From assembly GCF_003598715.1 (NCBI RefSeq), contig NZ_QZFU01000014.1, forward strand, positions 62,001 to 126,000: DNA of 64,000 nt. The letters are read 5' to 3'. The position numbers were made by a program, and so were the translations under genes. Positions 19,927-29,964 of this stretch are shown here, piece after piece. The notes beneath the pieces were generated by a model. It searched no databases. It saw only the letters and a program-made list of their open reading frames with translations, and had not been told where the DNA came from. Numbering within the stretch: position 1 is the stretch's first letter; every line of letters starts with the position of its first letter. Origin of the DNA: Nocardia panacis. Lineage in GTDB: Bacteria > Actinomycetota > Actinomycetes > Mycobacteriales > Mycobacteriaceae.

Positions 19927-20756
19927 CGACGCACCAGTTCCAACAGGTGCGGCGCCTCGGGTCCCTTGACCAGTTTGGCGGCGGCCTCGAATTCGATCGG
20001 ACCCGTGCCGAAGGACGGGCAGTCGGCGGCCAGCAGGCAGGCGCCGCAGGCGGGTTTGCGGGCATGGCACACGCGGCGACCGTGGAAGATCACGCGGTGC
20101 GACAGCATCGTCCATTCCTTGCGTTCGATCAGCGCGCCGACGATGTGTTCGACCTTGACCGGATCCTCCTCGGCGGTCCAGCCCCAGCGGCGCACCAGCC
20201 GCCCGAAATGGGTGTCGACCGTGATGCCGGGCACGCCGAAGGCATTGCCGAGGATGACGTTGGCGGTCTTGCGGCCGATGCCCGGCAATTTCACCAATTC
20301 GTCCAGGGTGTGAGGCAATTCACCGTTGTGGCGCTCCAGCAGCGACTGTCCGAGACCGATGAGCGAGGTGGTCTTGTTGCGGAAGAATCCGGTCGGCCGG
20401 ATGTATTCCTCCAGTTCGGCGCGGTTGGCCGCGGCGTAGGCACGCGCATCGCGATAGCGGGCGAACAGTGCGGGCGTGGTGAGGTTCACTCGCTCATCGG
20501 TGCATTGCGCGGAAAGTATTGTCGCGACCGCCAATTCGAGCGGATTGGTGAAATCCAACTCGCAATGCGCGTCCGGGAATTCGACGGTGAGGGTGCGGTA
20601 CATCCGGCGGGCGCGGCGGGTGAGGCCCAGTGGTGTTTCGGCCTGTCGGGCGCGGGATTTGCCGCGGCGCGGTGCGGGTGCGGACGGCTGCGCGTCGACC
20701 GCCTCGGTGGGGGATGAAGACCCGTTCACGGCGTCTGAGGAAGGGGAGACACGCAC
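19923..20756 (-). CDS. nth: Endonuclease III
   Basis: Base-excision-repair DNA glycosylase/AP lyase, 277 residues. The helix-hairpin-helix [10 protein letters not shown] carries the catalytic Lys, the catalytic Asp is in VDTHFGR, and four cysteines for the [4Fe-4S] cluster are present in [17 protein letters not shown]. About 45 extra N-terminal residues, rich in Ser, Pro and Arg, precede the core; the GTG at 20756 is the most upstream start. Rv3674c position. Confidence 0.95.
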   Translation of the reverse strand: MRVSPSSDAVNGSSSPTEAVDAQPSAPAPRRGKSRARQAETPLGLTRRARRMYRTLTVEFPDAHCELDFTNPLELAVATILSAQCTDERVNLTTPALFARYRDARAYAAANRAELEEYIRPTGFFRNKTTSLIGLGQSLLERHNGELPHTLDELVKLPGIGRKTANVILGNAFGVPGITVDTHFGRLVRRWGWTAEEDPVKVEHIVGALIERKEWTMLSHRVIFHGRRVCHARKPACGACLLAADCPSFGTGPIEFEAAAKLVKGPEAPHLLELVRR

Positions 20757-20847
20757 CGGTCCACCATACGGAACCGGTTATCGACGTTGCCCGCTCAGTT
20801 CCACTCCCGTGTTCCATCTGAGACCTGAACCGTGTTTACTGCTCCCC

Positions 20848-21099
20848 ATGCAAGGACTCGCTGTGGTGCTGTTCCCAGTGGTGTTGATGCTGTTCGCACT
20901 GGGCATGGAGCGGGTCGAGAATCGGCTCCGCAAACTTCTCGAACCCGATGAAGAGGTTCAGCAGTACCTGGACAAGGCAAGTAACGCCGAGGTGAAGGAG
21001 CTGACGAAGCTCGGACTGCCCGCAGCAGTGGCCAAGATGCGCCGCCGCAAGGGGGGCAGGCCCCGCAGTGAAGATTTGGACGTAGCTCGAGCGAGCTAA
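20848..21099 (+). CDS. Small membrane protein (Rv3675-like)
   Basis: 83-residue protein: one N-terminal transmembrane helix (LAVVLFPVVLMLFALGM) and a basic cytoplasmic tail with a charged helix. It lies between nth and crp exactly as Rv3675 does. The ATG at 20848 lacks a good ribosome site. Function unknown. Confidence 0.75.
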   Translation: MQGLAVVLFPVVLMLFALGMERVENRLRKLLEPDEEVQQYLDKASNAEVKELTKLGLPAAVAKMRRRKGGRPRSEDLDVARAS

Positions 21100-21292
21100 T
21101 TCTCGGATAACGGGCTCCGCGCGGGACCCGCGAACGCCGCCTTCGGATGCTGCGGTACGGTTAAGCGCTGCGCCACGCAATCCACTCTTTACGTGGTGTC
21201 TGTCACTATGCGATCACCATGCCGCGTAGACTGCACTGTCGGCCGAACGCTTCGGTCCAGGACAGAGCCATATCCCCATAAGGAGCACATTC

Positions 21293-21967
21293 GTGGACGA
21301 GGCCCTCGCCAGAGCTGGCATCTTCCAAGGCGTAGAGCCCACCGCGGTGGCCGCTCTAGCCAAACAGCTACAGCCCGTGGATTTTCCGCGCGGGCATGTC
21401 ATCTTCAATGAAGGTGAGCCCGGCGATCGGCTGTACATCATCACGTCGGGCAAGGTAAAGATCGGCAGGCGCTCACCCGATGGTCGGGAAAACCTGCTGA
21501 CCATCATGGGTCCGTCGGATATGTTCGGCGAACTGTCGATCTTCGATCCGGGTCCGCGCACCTCCACCGCCACGACCGTCACCGAGGTGCGCGCCGTGAC
21601 CATGGACCGCGACGCCCTCAAATCCTGGATCGACCAGCGTCCGGAGATCGCCGAGCAACTGCTGCGCGTACTGGCCCGCCGGCTGCGCCGCACCAACAAC
21701 AACCTGGCCGACCTGATCTTCACCGACGTTCCCGGCCGGGTCGCCAAGGCGCTGCTGCAGTTGGCTCAGCGCTTCGGCACGCAGGAGGCGGGCGCGCTGC
21801 GCGTCACCCACGACCTCACCCAGGAGGAGATCGCCCAGCTGGTGGGCGCCTCCCGCGAGACCGTGAACAAGGCCCTGGCCGATTTCGCGCATCGTGGCTG
21901 GCTGCGGCTCGAGGGCAAGAGCGTGCTGATCTCCGACTCCGAGCGATTGGCTCGGCGCGCGCGGTAG
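21293..21967 (+). CDS. crp: cAMP receptor protein Crp
   Basis: 224-residue Crp/Fnr-type regulator, ortholog of Rv3676. The cyclic-nucleotide-binding domain occupies about 10-125, with a phosphate-binding cassette around [15 protein letters not shown]; a dimer helix and a C-terminal winged helix ([20 protein letters not shown], the recognition helix) follow. The GTG start has an AAGGAG site. Likely targets in this window are the perfect palindrome at 5432 and the near-perfect one at 26604. A terminator follows. Confidence 0.97.
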   Translation: MDEALARAGIFQGVEPTAVAALAKQLQPVDFPRGHVIFNEGEPGDRLYIITSGKVKIGRRSPDGRENLLTIMGPSDMFGELSIFDPGPRTSTATTVTEVRAVTMDRDALKSWIDQRPEIAEQLLRVLARRLRRTNNNLADLIFTDVPGRVAKALLQLAQRFGTQEAGALRVTHDLTQEEIAQLVGASRETVNKALADFAHRGWLRLEGKSVLISDSERLARRAR

Positions 21968-22019
21968 TCCACTCGGGGCCGACGCGGCATCGGCCGACGC
22001 AGTGGTGCACGAACAACCT

Positions 22020-22049
22020 CGCCGGATCGAGGATGACCTCGATCCGGCG
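22020..22049 (+). terminator. Terminator of crp
   Basis: Perfect 13-base stem (22020-22032 with 22037-22049), four-base loop, followed by GGTTTTCGTGTTTT, one of the few classical U-rich terminators in the window. Confidence 0.85.
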
Positions 22050-22062
22050 GGTTTTCGTGTTT

Positions 22063-22860
22063 TCAGTCCGAGATCTCCTGGCGCAGATACTCCAGTTGCG
22101 CGGTCACCGAGCTGAGCGCGGCGGGCCACAGGCTCGGATCGACATCGGCGTAAACCGTGCGCACCACATCCATCGCCGCGGCGTCCGGGCCGAGGCTCGC
22201 CAGCGCCGCCCGCACCTGCTGGAGGCGTTCGTGGCGGTGCTTGATGTAGTACCGCACCACCGGTTCCAGATCCGGATGATCCGGGCCGTGCGCGGGCAGC
22301 AGCGCCCGACCCGCCCCGACCGCGAGCAACCGATCCAGCGATGCGAGGTAGTCGGCGAGGGCGCCGTCGCTAGCGTCGAGCACGGTGGTGCCCGCACCCA
22401 GGACCGTATCGCCGGTGACGACCGCGTCATCGAGCAGGAAGCTCACCGAATCGGCGGTGTGGCCGGGGGTGTCCAACGCGATGATGCGCAGACCCGCCGC
22501 CTCGATGACCTCGCCGTCGGACAGTGTTCGAGTGCCACCCCGTAGGAACTCAGCGGTCTTCGCACGGACCCGTGTGTCGGTCCGCGCGACCAGATCGTCG
22601 ATGCCGCCGGTGTGGTCGTGGTGTCGATGGGTGATCAGGGTGAGCGCGATCTCCCCGCCGGTGGCGCGGACGATATCGGCGCTGTGCTCGGCATCCTCCG
22701 GCCCCGGATCGATGACCACACAGTCGGTGCGCCCCGGCGCGCGCAGGATCCAGGTGTTGGTGCCGTCCAGGGTCATCTGGTTGGGATTGTTCGCCAACAA
22801 CACCGCTGCCGTCGGCGTCACCTGCCGCAGTTGGCCGTAGGCGGGATGCTCGAGTGCCAT
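22063..22860 (-). CDS. Metallo-beta-lactamase fold hydrolase (Rv3677c-like)
   Basis: 265-residue MBL-fold protein of the LACTB2/endoribonuclease-like group, length equal to Rv3677c. The zinc-binding HxHxDH motif is THRHHDHTGG (about residue 88), with later metal ligands in DTPGHTADS and LPAHGPDHP. The ATG at 22860 is eight bases from a GGAGG site. It belongs to a minus-strand group with RidA and the DUF4177 gene; substrate unknown. Confidence 0.87.
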   Translation of the reverse strand: MALEHPAYGQLRQVTPTAAVLLANNPNQMTLDGTNTWILRAPGRTDCVVIDPGPEDAEHSADIVRATGGEIALTLITHRHHDHTGGIDDLVARTDTRVRAKTAEFLRGGTRTLSDGEVIEAAGLRIIALDTPGHTADSVSFLLDDAVVTGDTVLGAGTTVLDASDGALADYLASLDRLLAVGAGRALLPAHGPDHPDLEPVVRYYIKHRHERLQQVRAALASLGPDAAAMDVVRTVYADVDPSLWPAALSSVTAQLEYLRQEISD

Positions 22861-23135
22861 GCGCCATACCTCCGTCAAAACCTGTTCTTGCACCTTCGGC
22901 CGAATCCGGCCGGCAGACAACCTTTCGTACGGCACCCGCCGGCCGGCTCCCACCTCATGTGAAAGCACACCCCGATTCAAGTCCCTGGTCAACCAGTTAC
23001 CCAAAGTGACAACTGATTTCGCAAGATTCGGGTAACTCACCGGGAACGCCCAAAATCGGTGCCGCACCCAACCGCCGCCACGCGTACAAAACACCGACGG
23101 CTCCCGGCCGCGCGCTGAATACGCGCAGAGGCGGA

Positions 23136-23594
23136 CTAGCCCACCTCGGCGATCAGCTCCACCTCGACCGGGGTGTTGCGCGGCAGTTCGGCCACGCCGA
23201 CCGCCGAGCGGGCGTGCGCGCCGAATTCGCCGAACACCTCGCCCAGCAGTTCCGACGCGCCATTGATCACGATCGGCTGATCGGTGAAGCCGGGTGCGGA
23301 GGCCACGAATCCGACCACCTTCACAATGCGCACCACCGCGTCGAGTCCGACCGCCTCGTGCACGGCGGCCAGCGCGTTGAGCGCGCAGATGCGGGCGGCC
23401 GCCTTGGCCTGTTCCACCGAGACCTCGGCCCCCGCCTTGCCCACCGCGATCAGCTCGCCGTCGACGAACGGCAGTTGACCGGAGGTGTAGACGAACGAAC
23501 CCGAACGCACGGCGGGCACATAGGCCGCGACAGGCACGGCCACCTTGGGCAGGGTGAGCCCGAGACGCTCGAGATTGCTTTTCCAGTCGGTCAT
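23136..23594 (-). CDS. RidA family protein
   Basis: 152-residue member of the RidA/YjgF/UK114 family (Rv3678c position), which commonly hydrolyses reactive enamine/imine intermediates. Family features include YTSGQLPFVDG near residue 38 and the C-terminal sequence LPRNTPVEVELIAEVG. The usual catalytic Arg of the RidA subgroup is not obvious, so it may belong to another Rid subgroup. The ATG (23594) follows a GGAG-type site. Confidence 0.87.
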   Translation of the reverse strand: MTDWKSNLERLGLTLPKVAVPVAAYVPAVRSGSFVYTSGQLPFVDGELIAVGKAGAEVSVEQAKAAARICALNALAAVHEAVGLDAVVRIVKVVGFVASAPGFTDQPIVINGASELLGEVFGEFGAHARSAVGVAELPRNTPVEVELIAEVG

Positions 23595-23606
23595 CGGATC
23601 CCTCTC

Positions 23607-23768
23607 CTACTTCGCGCGCTTGAGGTAGGCGACAAGCTGTTCACCGGTCGGACCGGGCAGCACGGTCACCAGCTCCCAACCGTCGGCGCCCCACTGATCC
23701 AGAATCTGCTTGGTCGCATGCGTCAGCAGCGGAACGGTCGCGTACTCCCACTGGGTCACATCACTCAT
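23607..23768 (-). CDS. DUF4177 domain protein
   Basis: 53-residue protein beginning MSDVTQWEYATVPLLTH with the DUF4177 pattern WEYATVPL ... QWGADGWELV. It corresponds to the small gene Rv3678A and ends 12 bases before ridA. Starts further upstream give non-homologous residues, so the ATG at 23768 is preferred. Function unknown. Confidence 0.82.
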   Translation of the reverse strand: MSDVTQWEYATVPLLTHATKQILDQWGADGWELVTVLPGPTGEQLVAYLKRAK

Positions 23769-23890
23769 GGCGCTGAGCGTAGTTGGCGCGTTCGCGGACC
23801 CGCCGCGCGACGGGACTGTCTGATACACACGACATGCGACAACCCCGATCCCTCGGACGCGATCGGATATCGAGTTATAGGCTCGCGCAC

Positions 23891-24928
23891 GTGGGAGTAC
23901 CAACAGCAGCGCCCGGCGCGGACGCGCGGCACCCGGCCGCCGGATGGCCGCCGCGCGCGGAAAAAGCCCGCCTGCACTATGTTTCGGGCAAGGGCGGCAC
24001 GGGCAAGTCCACCGTCGCCGCCGCGCTGGCGTTGGCGCTGGCCGCGGGTGGGCGCCGGGTGCTGCTGGTGGAGGTGGAGAGCAGGCAGTCGATTGCCCAA
24101 ATGTTCGACCTGCCGCCCCTACCGCCCACCGAGACCAGAATCGCCACCGCCGACGGCGGCGGCGAGGTGGTGGCGCTGGCCCTCGATATCGAACACGCCT
24201 TCCTCGAATACCTCGACATGTTCTACAACCTCGGCTTCGCCGGGCGGGCCATGCGCCGGGTCGGGGCCATCGAATTCGTCACCACCATCGCACCCGGTCT
24301 GCGCGATGTCATCCTGACCGGCAAGATCAAGGAGTGCGCGGTCCGCGTCGACAAGGCGGGTGCGCTCGTCTACGACGAGATCGTGGTGGACGCCCCGCCC
24401 ACCGGGCGCATCGCGAGCTTCCTCGACGTCACCCAGGCCATGGCCGAGATCGCCAAGAGCGGGCCGATCGCCGCACAGGCCGAAGGCGTTTCGACGCTGC
24501 TGCATTCGGACAAGACGATGATCCACCTGGTCACCCTGCTCGAGGCGCTGCCGGTGCAGGAGACCGCCGACGCCGTCGCCGAATTGACCGCGGCGGATCT
24601 GCGCATCGGCACCGTCATCGTGAACCGGGCCTCCGAGGGTCAACTACCCGTCGCGGTGCGCGACCGCGCCGCCGTGGGCGATATCGACGCCGACACGGTG
24701 CGATCAGGTTTGACCGAAGCGGGAATCACATTGCCCGACAGCGACTTCCAGGGTCTGCTCACCGAGACCGCGGAACATTCGGCCACCATGCGCGCCCAGG
24801 ACGAGAGCGCCGCCGAACTGACCGCCGTGGATGTCGCGCGGCTGTACCTGCCCGCCCTACCCGACGGCATGGACCTCGGCGGACTCTACGAACTGGCCGA
24901 ACACCTGAGCAACCAGGGGGTACGTTGA
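23891..24928 (+). CDS. ArsA/GET3-like ATPase, first of pair (Rv3679-like)
   Basis: 345-residue anion-transporting-ATPase-like protein. The deviant Walker A is [10 protein letters not shown] (about residue 32); [14 protein letters not shown] and VVDAPPTGR (the switch region) match Rv3679 closely. With the next gene it forms the heterodimeric Rv3679-Rv3680 type complex proposed to resemble eukaryotic Get3. The GTG at 23891 was chosen by homology. Its stop overlaps the next start (TTGA), indicating coupled translation in equal amounts. Confidence 0.9.
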   Translation: MGVPTAAPGADARHPAAGWPPRAEKARLHYVSGKGGTGKSTVAAALALALAAGGRRVLLVEVESRQSIAQMFDLPPLPPTETRIATADGGGEVVALALDIEHAFLEYLDMFYNLGFAGRAMRRVGAIEFVTTIAPGLRDVILTGKIKECAVRVDKAGALVYDEIVVDAPPTGRIASFLDVTQAMAEIAKSGPIAAQAEGVSTLLHSDKTMIHLVTLLEALPVQETADAVAELTAADLRIGTVIVNRASEGQLPVAVRDRAAVGDIDADTVRSGLTEAGITLPDSDFQGLLTETAEHSATMRAQDESAAELTAVDVARLYLPALPDGMDLGGLYELAEHLSNQGVR

Positions 24929-26136
24929 GCGCGCCGATCCCGATCACCGCGGCCCCGCTGGATATTTCGGCGATCCTCGCCGACCGCGCCGCGCGGGTGA
25001 TCGTCTGCTGCGGCTCCGGCGGTGTCGGCAAGACGACCACCGCGGCGGCCATCGCCCTGCGCGCCGCCGAACAGGGCCGAAAAGTCGTGGTGCTCACCAT
25101 CGACCCGGCCCGCCGACTGGCCCAGTCACTGGGTGTGGCGGATCTGGACAACACCCCGCAGCGGGTGGAACTCGGCCCAGAAGCCAAGGGCGAACTGTTC
25201 GCGATGATGCTGAATATGCGCCGCACCTTCGACGATATGGTGCTCGAGCACACCAGCGGCGATAAGGCCGAGCAGATCTTCGCCAACCCCTTCTATCAGA
25301 CCGTGGCCTCCTCCTTCGGCGGGACGCAGGAATACATGGCGATGGAGAAGCTCGGGCAGTTGGCCGCGCGCCGCGAATGGGATCTCATCGTGGTGGACAC
25401 CCCGCCATCGCGCAATGCCCTCGACTTCCTCGACGCCCCCAAGCGGCTCGGGAACTTCTTGAACGGCAAGATGATCCGCGTCATCATGGCGCCCGGACGC
25501 GGTGTGACCCGCATCCTCACCGGTGCCATGAGCCTGGCGGTGCGCGGGGTCTCCACCATCGTCGGCGGCCAAATGCTCAAGGACGCGTCGAATTTCCTGC
25601 AATCGGTGGAATCGCTGTTCGGCGGATTCCAGGACCGCGCCGACCGCACCTACGCCATGCTGTCCAAACCGGGCACGCACTTCCTGGTGGTCGCCGCGCC
25701 GGAACCGGACGCGCTACGTGAGGCGTCATTCTTCGTCGATCGGCTGGCGAGCGAGCGCATGCCACTGGCCGGACTCGTCCTCAACCGCACCCATCCGACG
25801 CTTAGCGCGCTGCCTGCCGAGAACGCGCTCACCGCGGCCGACCAACTCGCCGAGACCAATCCGCTCGCCGCGGCGGTGCTGCGCATCCACGCCCACCGCG
25901 CGAGCACCGATCGGCGCGAACAGCACCTGCTGCACCGGTTCACGGGCGCGCATCCGCGGGTGCCGATGGTGGCGGTCACCGCGCTGCCGTTCGAGGTCTC
26001 CGATCTGGCCGCGCTGCGGGTGGTGGGCGATCAACTGGCCCCTGCGGCCGAAGGCGATCGGATCACCACAGGGGCTGCGGGCGATCAGTTCGCCCACGGG
26101 GCCACGGGGGATCAATCGGCCCCCAAACGGAACTGA
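24925..26136 (+). CDS. ArsA/GET3-like ATPase, second of pair (Rv3680-like)
   Basis: 403-residue partner ATPase with P-loop [14 protein letters not shown] (about residue 30) and [15 protein letters not shown], homologous to Rv3680. It uses a TTG start (24925) that overlaps the upstream stop. An odd feature is the C-terminal 30 residues, a short degenerate repeat ([31 protein letters not shown]) with no counterpart that I recall in mycobacterial Rv3680. The stop codon sits inside a terminator stem. Confidence 0.9.
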   Translation: MSAPIPITAAPLDISAILADRAARVIVCCGSGGVGKTTTAAAIALRAAEQGRKVVVLTIDPARRLAQSLGVADLDNTPQRVELGPEAKGELFAMMLNMRRTFDDMVLEHTSGDKAEQIFANPFYQTVASSFGGTQEYMAMEKLGQLAARREWDLIVVDTPPSRNALDFLDAPKRLGNFLNGKMIRVIMAPGRGVTRILTGAMSLAVRGVSTIVGGQMLKDASNFLQSVESLFGGFQDRADRTYAMLSKPGTHFLVVAAPEPDALREASFFVDRLASERMPLAGLVLNRTHPTLSALPAENALTAADQLAETNPLAAAVLRIHAHRASTDRREQHLLHRFTGAHPRVPMVAVTALPFEVSDLAALRVVGDQLAPAAEGDRITTGAAGDQFAHGATGDQSAPKRN

Positions 26137-26160
26137 GCCCGCGACCGCGGGCTCAGTTCC
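26129..26160. terminator. Bidirectional terminator between ATPase pair and whiB4
   Basis: Perfect 15-base inverted repeat (26129-26143 with 26146-26160) spanning the stop codon of the second ATPase and ending ten bases before the whiB4 stop on the opposite strand. Confidence 0.8.
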
Positions 26161-26169
26161 ATGCGATGT

Positions 26170-26493
26170 TTACATCGCCACCTGATGCTGACGCTGAGCC
26201 TGGAAGAAATCGGCCCAGGACGTGACCTCGGGATGCTGCTTGAGCAGCGCCCGCCGCTGCCGCTCCGTCATCCCACCCCAGACGCCGAACTCGACCCGGT
26301 TGTCGAGCGCGTCGGCGCCGCACTGCATCAGCACCGGGCAGTGCCTGCAGATGGTGGCCGCCTTGCGCTGCGCCGCGCCGCGCACGAACAGTTGATCGGG
26401 ATCCACTTCCTTGCATCGCGCCTGGGCTACCCAGGCGATCCTTGCTTCGGCCTGCTCCACGTCCAATCGAGCGATGGGGGTTGTCATGTGCAT
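26170..26493 (-). CDS. whiB4: WhiB4 iron-sulfur redox regulator
   Basis: 107-residue WhiB protein, ortholog of Rv3681c. Four cluster-ligating cysteines are present (QARC, then ICRHC with CxxC spacing, then LMQC), followed by the WhiB turn GVWGG and a basic helix TERQRRALLK that closely matches WhiB4. Two in-frame ATGs (26493, 26487) are possible; the first has an AAAGGGG site. WhiB4 in M. tuberculosis is an oxygen- and NO-responsive DNA-binding protein. A near-consensus Crp palindrome lies 111 bases upstream. Confidence 0.95.
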   Translation of the reverse strand: MHMTTPIARLDVEQAEARIAWVAQARCKEVDPDQLFVRGAAQRKAATICRHCPVLMQCGADALDNRVEFGVWGGMTERQRRALLKQHPEVTSWADFFQAQRQHQVAM

Positions 26494-26603
26494 TTGGTGT
26501 GCCCCTTTGCAGTCCGAACACCGGGTCATCGGCGCTCCAGAATCCCGTACCGTGTCGCAGCAACCCATTCCCCGCTGCGAACTGCACCACATTCCACTTT
26601 GAG

Positions 26604-26619
26604 TGTTAGCTCTATCACA
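26604..26619 (-). promoter_or_regulatory. Near-perfect Crp-type palindrome upstream of whiB4
   Basis: TGTTA-GCTCTA-TCACA differs from TGTGAN6TCACA at one position. It lies in the 368-base divergent gap between whiB4 and ponA2. No protein gene is visible in that gap. Confidence 0.55.
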
Positions 26620-26861
26620 CTGGGTTCTCAATCTAGGTAAAGGTATGGCGCTCGCGCAAGACCGTCCCCGTATTTATTGGTACGACCGTCCCTCCAAAAT
26701 CACGGGCGAACTGGGCGGTCCGGCCGACACACCGAACGACCGCCACGCGACACGCCAAACGTGGTTGCGCGACACGCCCATTCGAAACGCGAACCGCCAG
26801 TTCTCCACAAGCACCAAACGCACCGGAGAGCGCGCCCGCAGCACCCTTTAGGCTGGACGAC

Positions 26862-29219
26862 GTGCCGATCACACATACGCTCGCGAAGCTGGCAGGCAGC
26901 TGTGCGCTGGCAGCCGTGCTCGTCGCCGGTCTGTTGTTCCCGTTGGCGGGTGGTTTCGGGTTCGTATCCAACCGCGCGGCCGATGCCGTCGACAATGTCT
27001 CCGCCGAGCTGGTCGAGGGCACCGTCCCCGCCGTGTCCACCATGGTCGACGCCGCGGGCACGCCGATCGCCTGGCTCTACGAGCAGCGCCGGTTCGAGGT
27101 GCCCAGCGACAAGATCTCCAATGACATGAAGTTGGCGATCATTTCGATCGAGGACCGCCGCTTCACCGAGCACGCGGGCGTCGACTGGCAGGGCACCCTG
27201 CGCGCCTTCCTGACCAACTCCGCCAGCGGCGAGGTGCAGCAGGGCGCGTCCACCCTGGACCAGCAGTACGTCAAAAACTACCAACTGCTCGTCGTGGCCA
27301 AGACCGACGCCGAACGCCGCGCCGCCATCGAGACCACCCCGGCCCGCAAGATCCGCGAGATCCGCATGGCGCTCACGCTGGACCGCGAGCTCTCCAAAGA
27401 CGAAATCCTCACCAGATACCTGAATCTGGTGCCGTTCGGCAATTCCTCCTACGGCATCCAGGACGCGTCACAGACCTACTTCGGCGTCGACGCCGCCAAC
27501 CTGAACATCACCCAGGCGGCCATGCTCGCCGGTATGGTGCAGAGCTCCTCCAAGCTGAACCCCTACACCAATCCCGAGGGTGTCACCATCCGACGGAACA
27601 CGGTGCTGGACACCATGATCCAGAACATCCCCAGCCGGGCCGAGGAGTTCCGCAAGGCCAAGACCGATCCGCTCGGGGTGCTGCCGGAGCCGAAGGGGCT
27701 CCAGCACGGCTGTATCGCCGCCGAGGACCGCGGCTTCTTCTGCGACTACGCCCTGCAATACCTGGCCAACGCGGGGATCAGCCGCGAACAGATCGACCGG
27801 GGCGGCTACCTGATCCGCACCACGCTCGATCCGGCGGTGCAGGCCGCGGTGAAGCGCTCGGTCACCGATGCCGCCAACCCGAATCTGGACAATATCGCCG
27901 AGGTCATGTCGATCGTCGCGCCCGGACAGGATTCGCACGCGGTGGTCGCCATGGCCAGCAGTCGCACCTACGGACTCAACCGCGACGCCAACGAAACCGT
28001 GCAGCCGCAGCCGTATTCGATGGTCGGCGACGGCGCGGGCTCCATCTTCAAGATCTTCACCACGGCCGCCGCCATGGAGAAGGGTTTGGGCGTCAACGCC
28101 CAACTCGATGTACCGGGTCGCTTCGAGGCCAAGGGCATGGGCGACGGCGGTGCGCGCGGCTGTCCGCCCGCGACCTACTGCGTCACCAACGCGGGCAACT
28201 ACAAATCCCCGATGTCGGTGACCGAGGCATTGGCCACCTCGCCGAATACCGCCTTCGTCAAGCTGATTCAGGCCGTCGGCGTCGCGCCAACAGTCGATAT
28301 GGCGGTGCGACTGGGTATGCGCTCCTACACCGAGGCCGGTTCCTCAGGCCACGGCAACCAGAGCCTGGCCGACATGATCAAGGAGCAGAACCTCGGCTCG
28401 TTCACCCTCGGCCCTGTCGCCATCAACCCGCTGGAATTGTCGAATGTGTCCGCCACCCTCGCCTCCGGCGGCCGGTGGTGCCCGCCGTCGCCGATCAAAG
28501 AGGTGCTGGACCGCAGCGGTAAACCCGTCCCGCTGACCCAGCAGGCGTGCGAGCAGGTGGTGGATCCGGGCCTGGCCAATACGCTGGCCAACGCGCTCAG
28601 CCACGACACGCTCAGCGGCACCGCCGCGGGTTCGGCGGGGGCCACCGGCTGGAATATGCCGGTCTCGGCGAAGACCGGCACCACCGAATCGCACCGCTCC
28701 TCGGCCTTCCTCGGCTTCACCAACTCGCTGGCAGGCGCCGCCTACATCTACGGCGACAGCCGCACACCGGGCGAGATCTGCTCCTTCCCGCTGCGCAACT
28801 GCGGCGGCGGCGATCTGTTCGGCGGTAATGAGCCCGCACGCACCTGGCTCGGCGCGATCAAATCGGTGGCGCCACAATTCCCGCCGCCCGCACTGCCACC
28901 CATGGACGAGAAGTACGTGCGCGGATCCAATAACGCGCAGGTGCCCGATGTCACCGGCATGACGCAGGGCGAGGCCACCGCCGCGCTGGTCAACTCGGGC
29001 TTCCAGGTCTCCCCCGTGACCGGCGCGGGATCGCAGCCCAAGGGCCGGGTGATGGGCACCGCGCCCAATGGTTCGGCCATTCCCGGCTCGGTGATCACCG
29101 TCTACATCAGCGACGGCACCAAACACGACGCACCGCCGCCCCCGCCACCGGGCGCGCCACCACCGCCACCACCGCTGCTGCCCGGATTCCAGATACCCGG
29201 ATTTCCCCCGATCCGCTGA
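26862..29219 (+). CDS. ponA2: Bifunctional penicillin-binding protein PonA2
   Basis: 785-residue class A PBP that polymerises and cross-links peptidoglycan outside the membrane (Rv3682). A signal anchor (about 8-32) precedes the glycosyltransferase domain with IEDRRFTEHAGVDW and QGASTLDQQYVKN, then the transpeptidase domain with SIFK, SPN and KTGT motifs (Ser nucleophile near residue 392), one PASTA domain (VPDVTGMTQGEATAALVNSG) and a Pro-rich tail. The GTG start lies seven bases after a TAGGCT box, so it is probably leaderless. A strong terminator follows. Confidence 0.96.
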   Translation: MPITHTLAKLAGSCALAAVLVAGLLFPLAGGFGFVSNRAADAVDNVSAELVEGTVPAVSTMVDAAGTPIAWLYEQRRFEVPSDKISNDMKLAIISIEDRRFTEHAGVDWQGTLRAFLTNSASGEVQQGASTLDQQYVKNYQLLVVAKTDAERRAAIETTPARKIREIRMALTLDRELSKDEILTRYLNLVPFGNSSYGIQDASQTYFGVDAANLNITQAAMLAGMVQSSSKLNPYTNPEGVTIRRNTVLDTMIQNIPSRAEEFRKAKTDPLGVLPEPKGLQHGCIAAEDRGFFCDYALQYLANAGISREQIDRGGYLIRTTLDPAVQAAVKRSVTDAANPNLDNIAEVMSIVAPGQDSHAVVAMASSRTYGLNRDANETVQPQPYSMVGDGAGSIFKIFTTAAAMEKGLGVNAQLDVPGRFEAKGMGDGGARGCPPATYCVTNAGNYKSPMSVTEALATSPNTAFVKLIQAVGVAPTVDMAVRLGMRSYTEAGSSGHGNQSLADMIKEQNLGSFTLGPVAINPLELSNVSATLASGGRWCPPSPIKEVLDRSGKPVPLTQQACEQVVDPGLANTLANALSHDTLSGTAAGSAGATGWNMPVSAKTGTTESHRSSAFLGFTNSLAGAAYIYGDSRTPGEICSFPLRNCGGGDLFGGNEPARTWLGAIKSVAPQFPPPALPPMDEKYVRGSNNAQVPDVTGMTQGEATAALVNSGFQVSPVTGAGSQPKGRVMGTAPNGSAIPGSVITVYISDGTKHDAPPPPPPGAPPPPPPLLPGFQIPGFPPIR

Positions 29220-29222
29220 ATG

Positions 29223-29265
29223 AATAACACCGCCCGCCCGAGCAATTCGGGCGGGCGGTGTTATT
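29223..29265. terminator. Terminator between ponA2 and yqeY-like gene
   Basis: Perfect 19-base stem (29223-29241 with 29247-29265), five-base loop, AT-rich on both outer sides; it would work in both directions for these convergent genes. Confidence 0.85.
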
Positions 29266-29280
29266 TCGCTCGAACTAGAG

Positions 29281-29745
29281 CTAGAGGCGCGCCTTCACGG
29301 CGGCGGAGATGCGCGAACCGTCGGCCTTGCCCTGGGCCAGCCCGGTGGCGACCTTCATGACCTGGCCCATCTGCCGCATACCCGGCCGCTCGCCCAACTG
29401 CTCGGCCACCTGGGCGATGGCGGTATCGGCCAGATCGGCCACCTCCGCCTCGGTCAGTTGGGTGGGCAGGTATTCGTCGATGATGCGCGCCTCGGCGTGC
29501 TCATTGGCCGCCAACTCACCGCGCCCGGCCTGGGTGAAGACCTCGGCCGCCTCGCTGCGCTTCTTGGCCTCCTTCTGCAGGACCACAACGACCTCGGCGT
29601 CGGAGAGCTCGCGCGCCGCGGGTCCGGCGACCTCGGCGGTCTGGATGGCGGCGAGCATCATCCGCAGGGTGGACAGTCGCAGGGTGTCCTTGGCCTTCAT
29701 CGCGGCGGTCATATCCGCCCGCAGCTGGGATTTGAGTTCCGGCAT
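29281..29745 (-). CDS. GatB/YqeY domain protein
   Basis: 154-residue protein of the YqeY family, related to the C-terminal tRNA-binding part of GatB. Characteristic segments are LKSQLRADMTAAMKAKD at the start, EYLPTQLTE in the middle, and GQVMKVATGLAQGKADGSR near the end. The ATG at 29745 is preferred over an upstream in-frame start because family members begin with this helix. Exact role unknown. Confidence 0.9.
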   Translation of the reverse strand: MPELKSQLRADMTAAMKAKDTLRLSTLRMMLAAIQTAEVAGPAARELSDAEVVVVLQKEAKKRSEAAEVFTQAGRGELAANEHAEARIIDEYLPTQLTEAEVADLADTAIAQVAEQLGERPGMRQMGQVMKVATGLAQGKADGSRISAAVKARL

Positions 29746-29964
29746 GTGCCACACCGTAGCCGCTGCGCCGACCACGACCCACCACATTTGCCGGGCGCGC
29801 GGCCCTTTTCACCGTCTGGCGTGCGAAAACAGTCCGATTCACCGTCGCGTCCGCAACCTCGGCGACCCTGCGGGCGGCTTGTAATGCGAAAACGCGACCT
29901 CCGTCAAGTGGTCTGTGCGTAAACCCACTCAGCATTCCGGTCCAAGGTCACCTATGCTGGGCAA

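Noticed and set aside
21190..21235. Crp autoregulatory palindrome upstream of crp
   Set aside because: Only loosely symmetrical (TGGTG...CACCA around unequal inner halves); not close to TGTGAN6TCACA.
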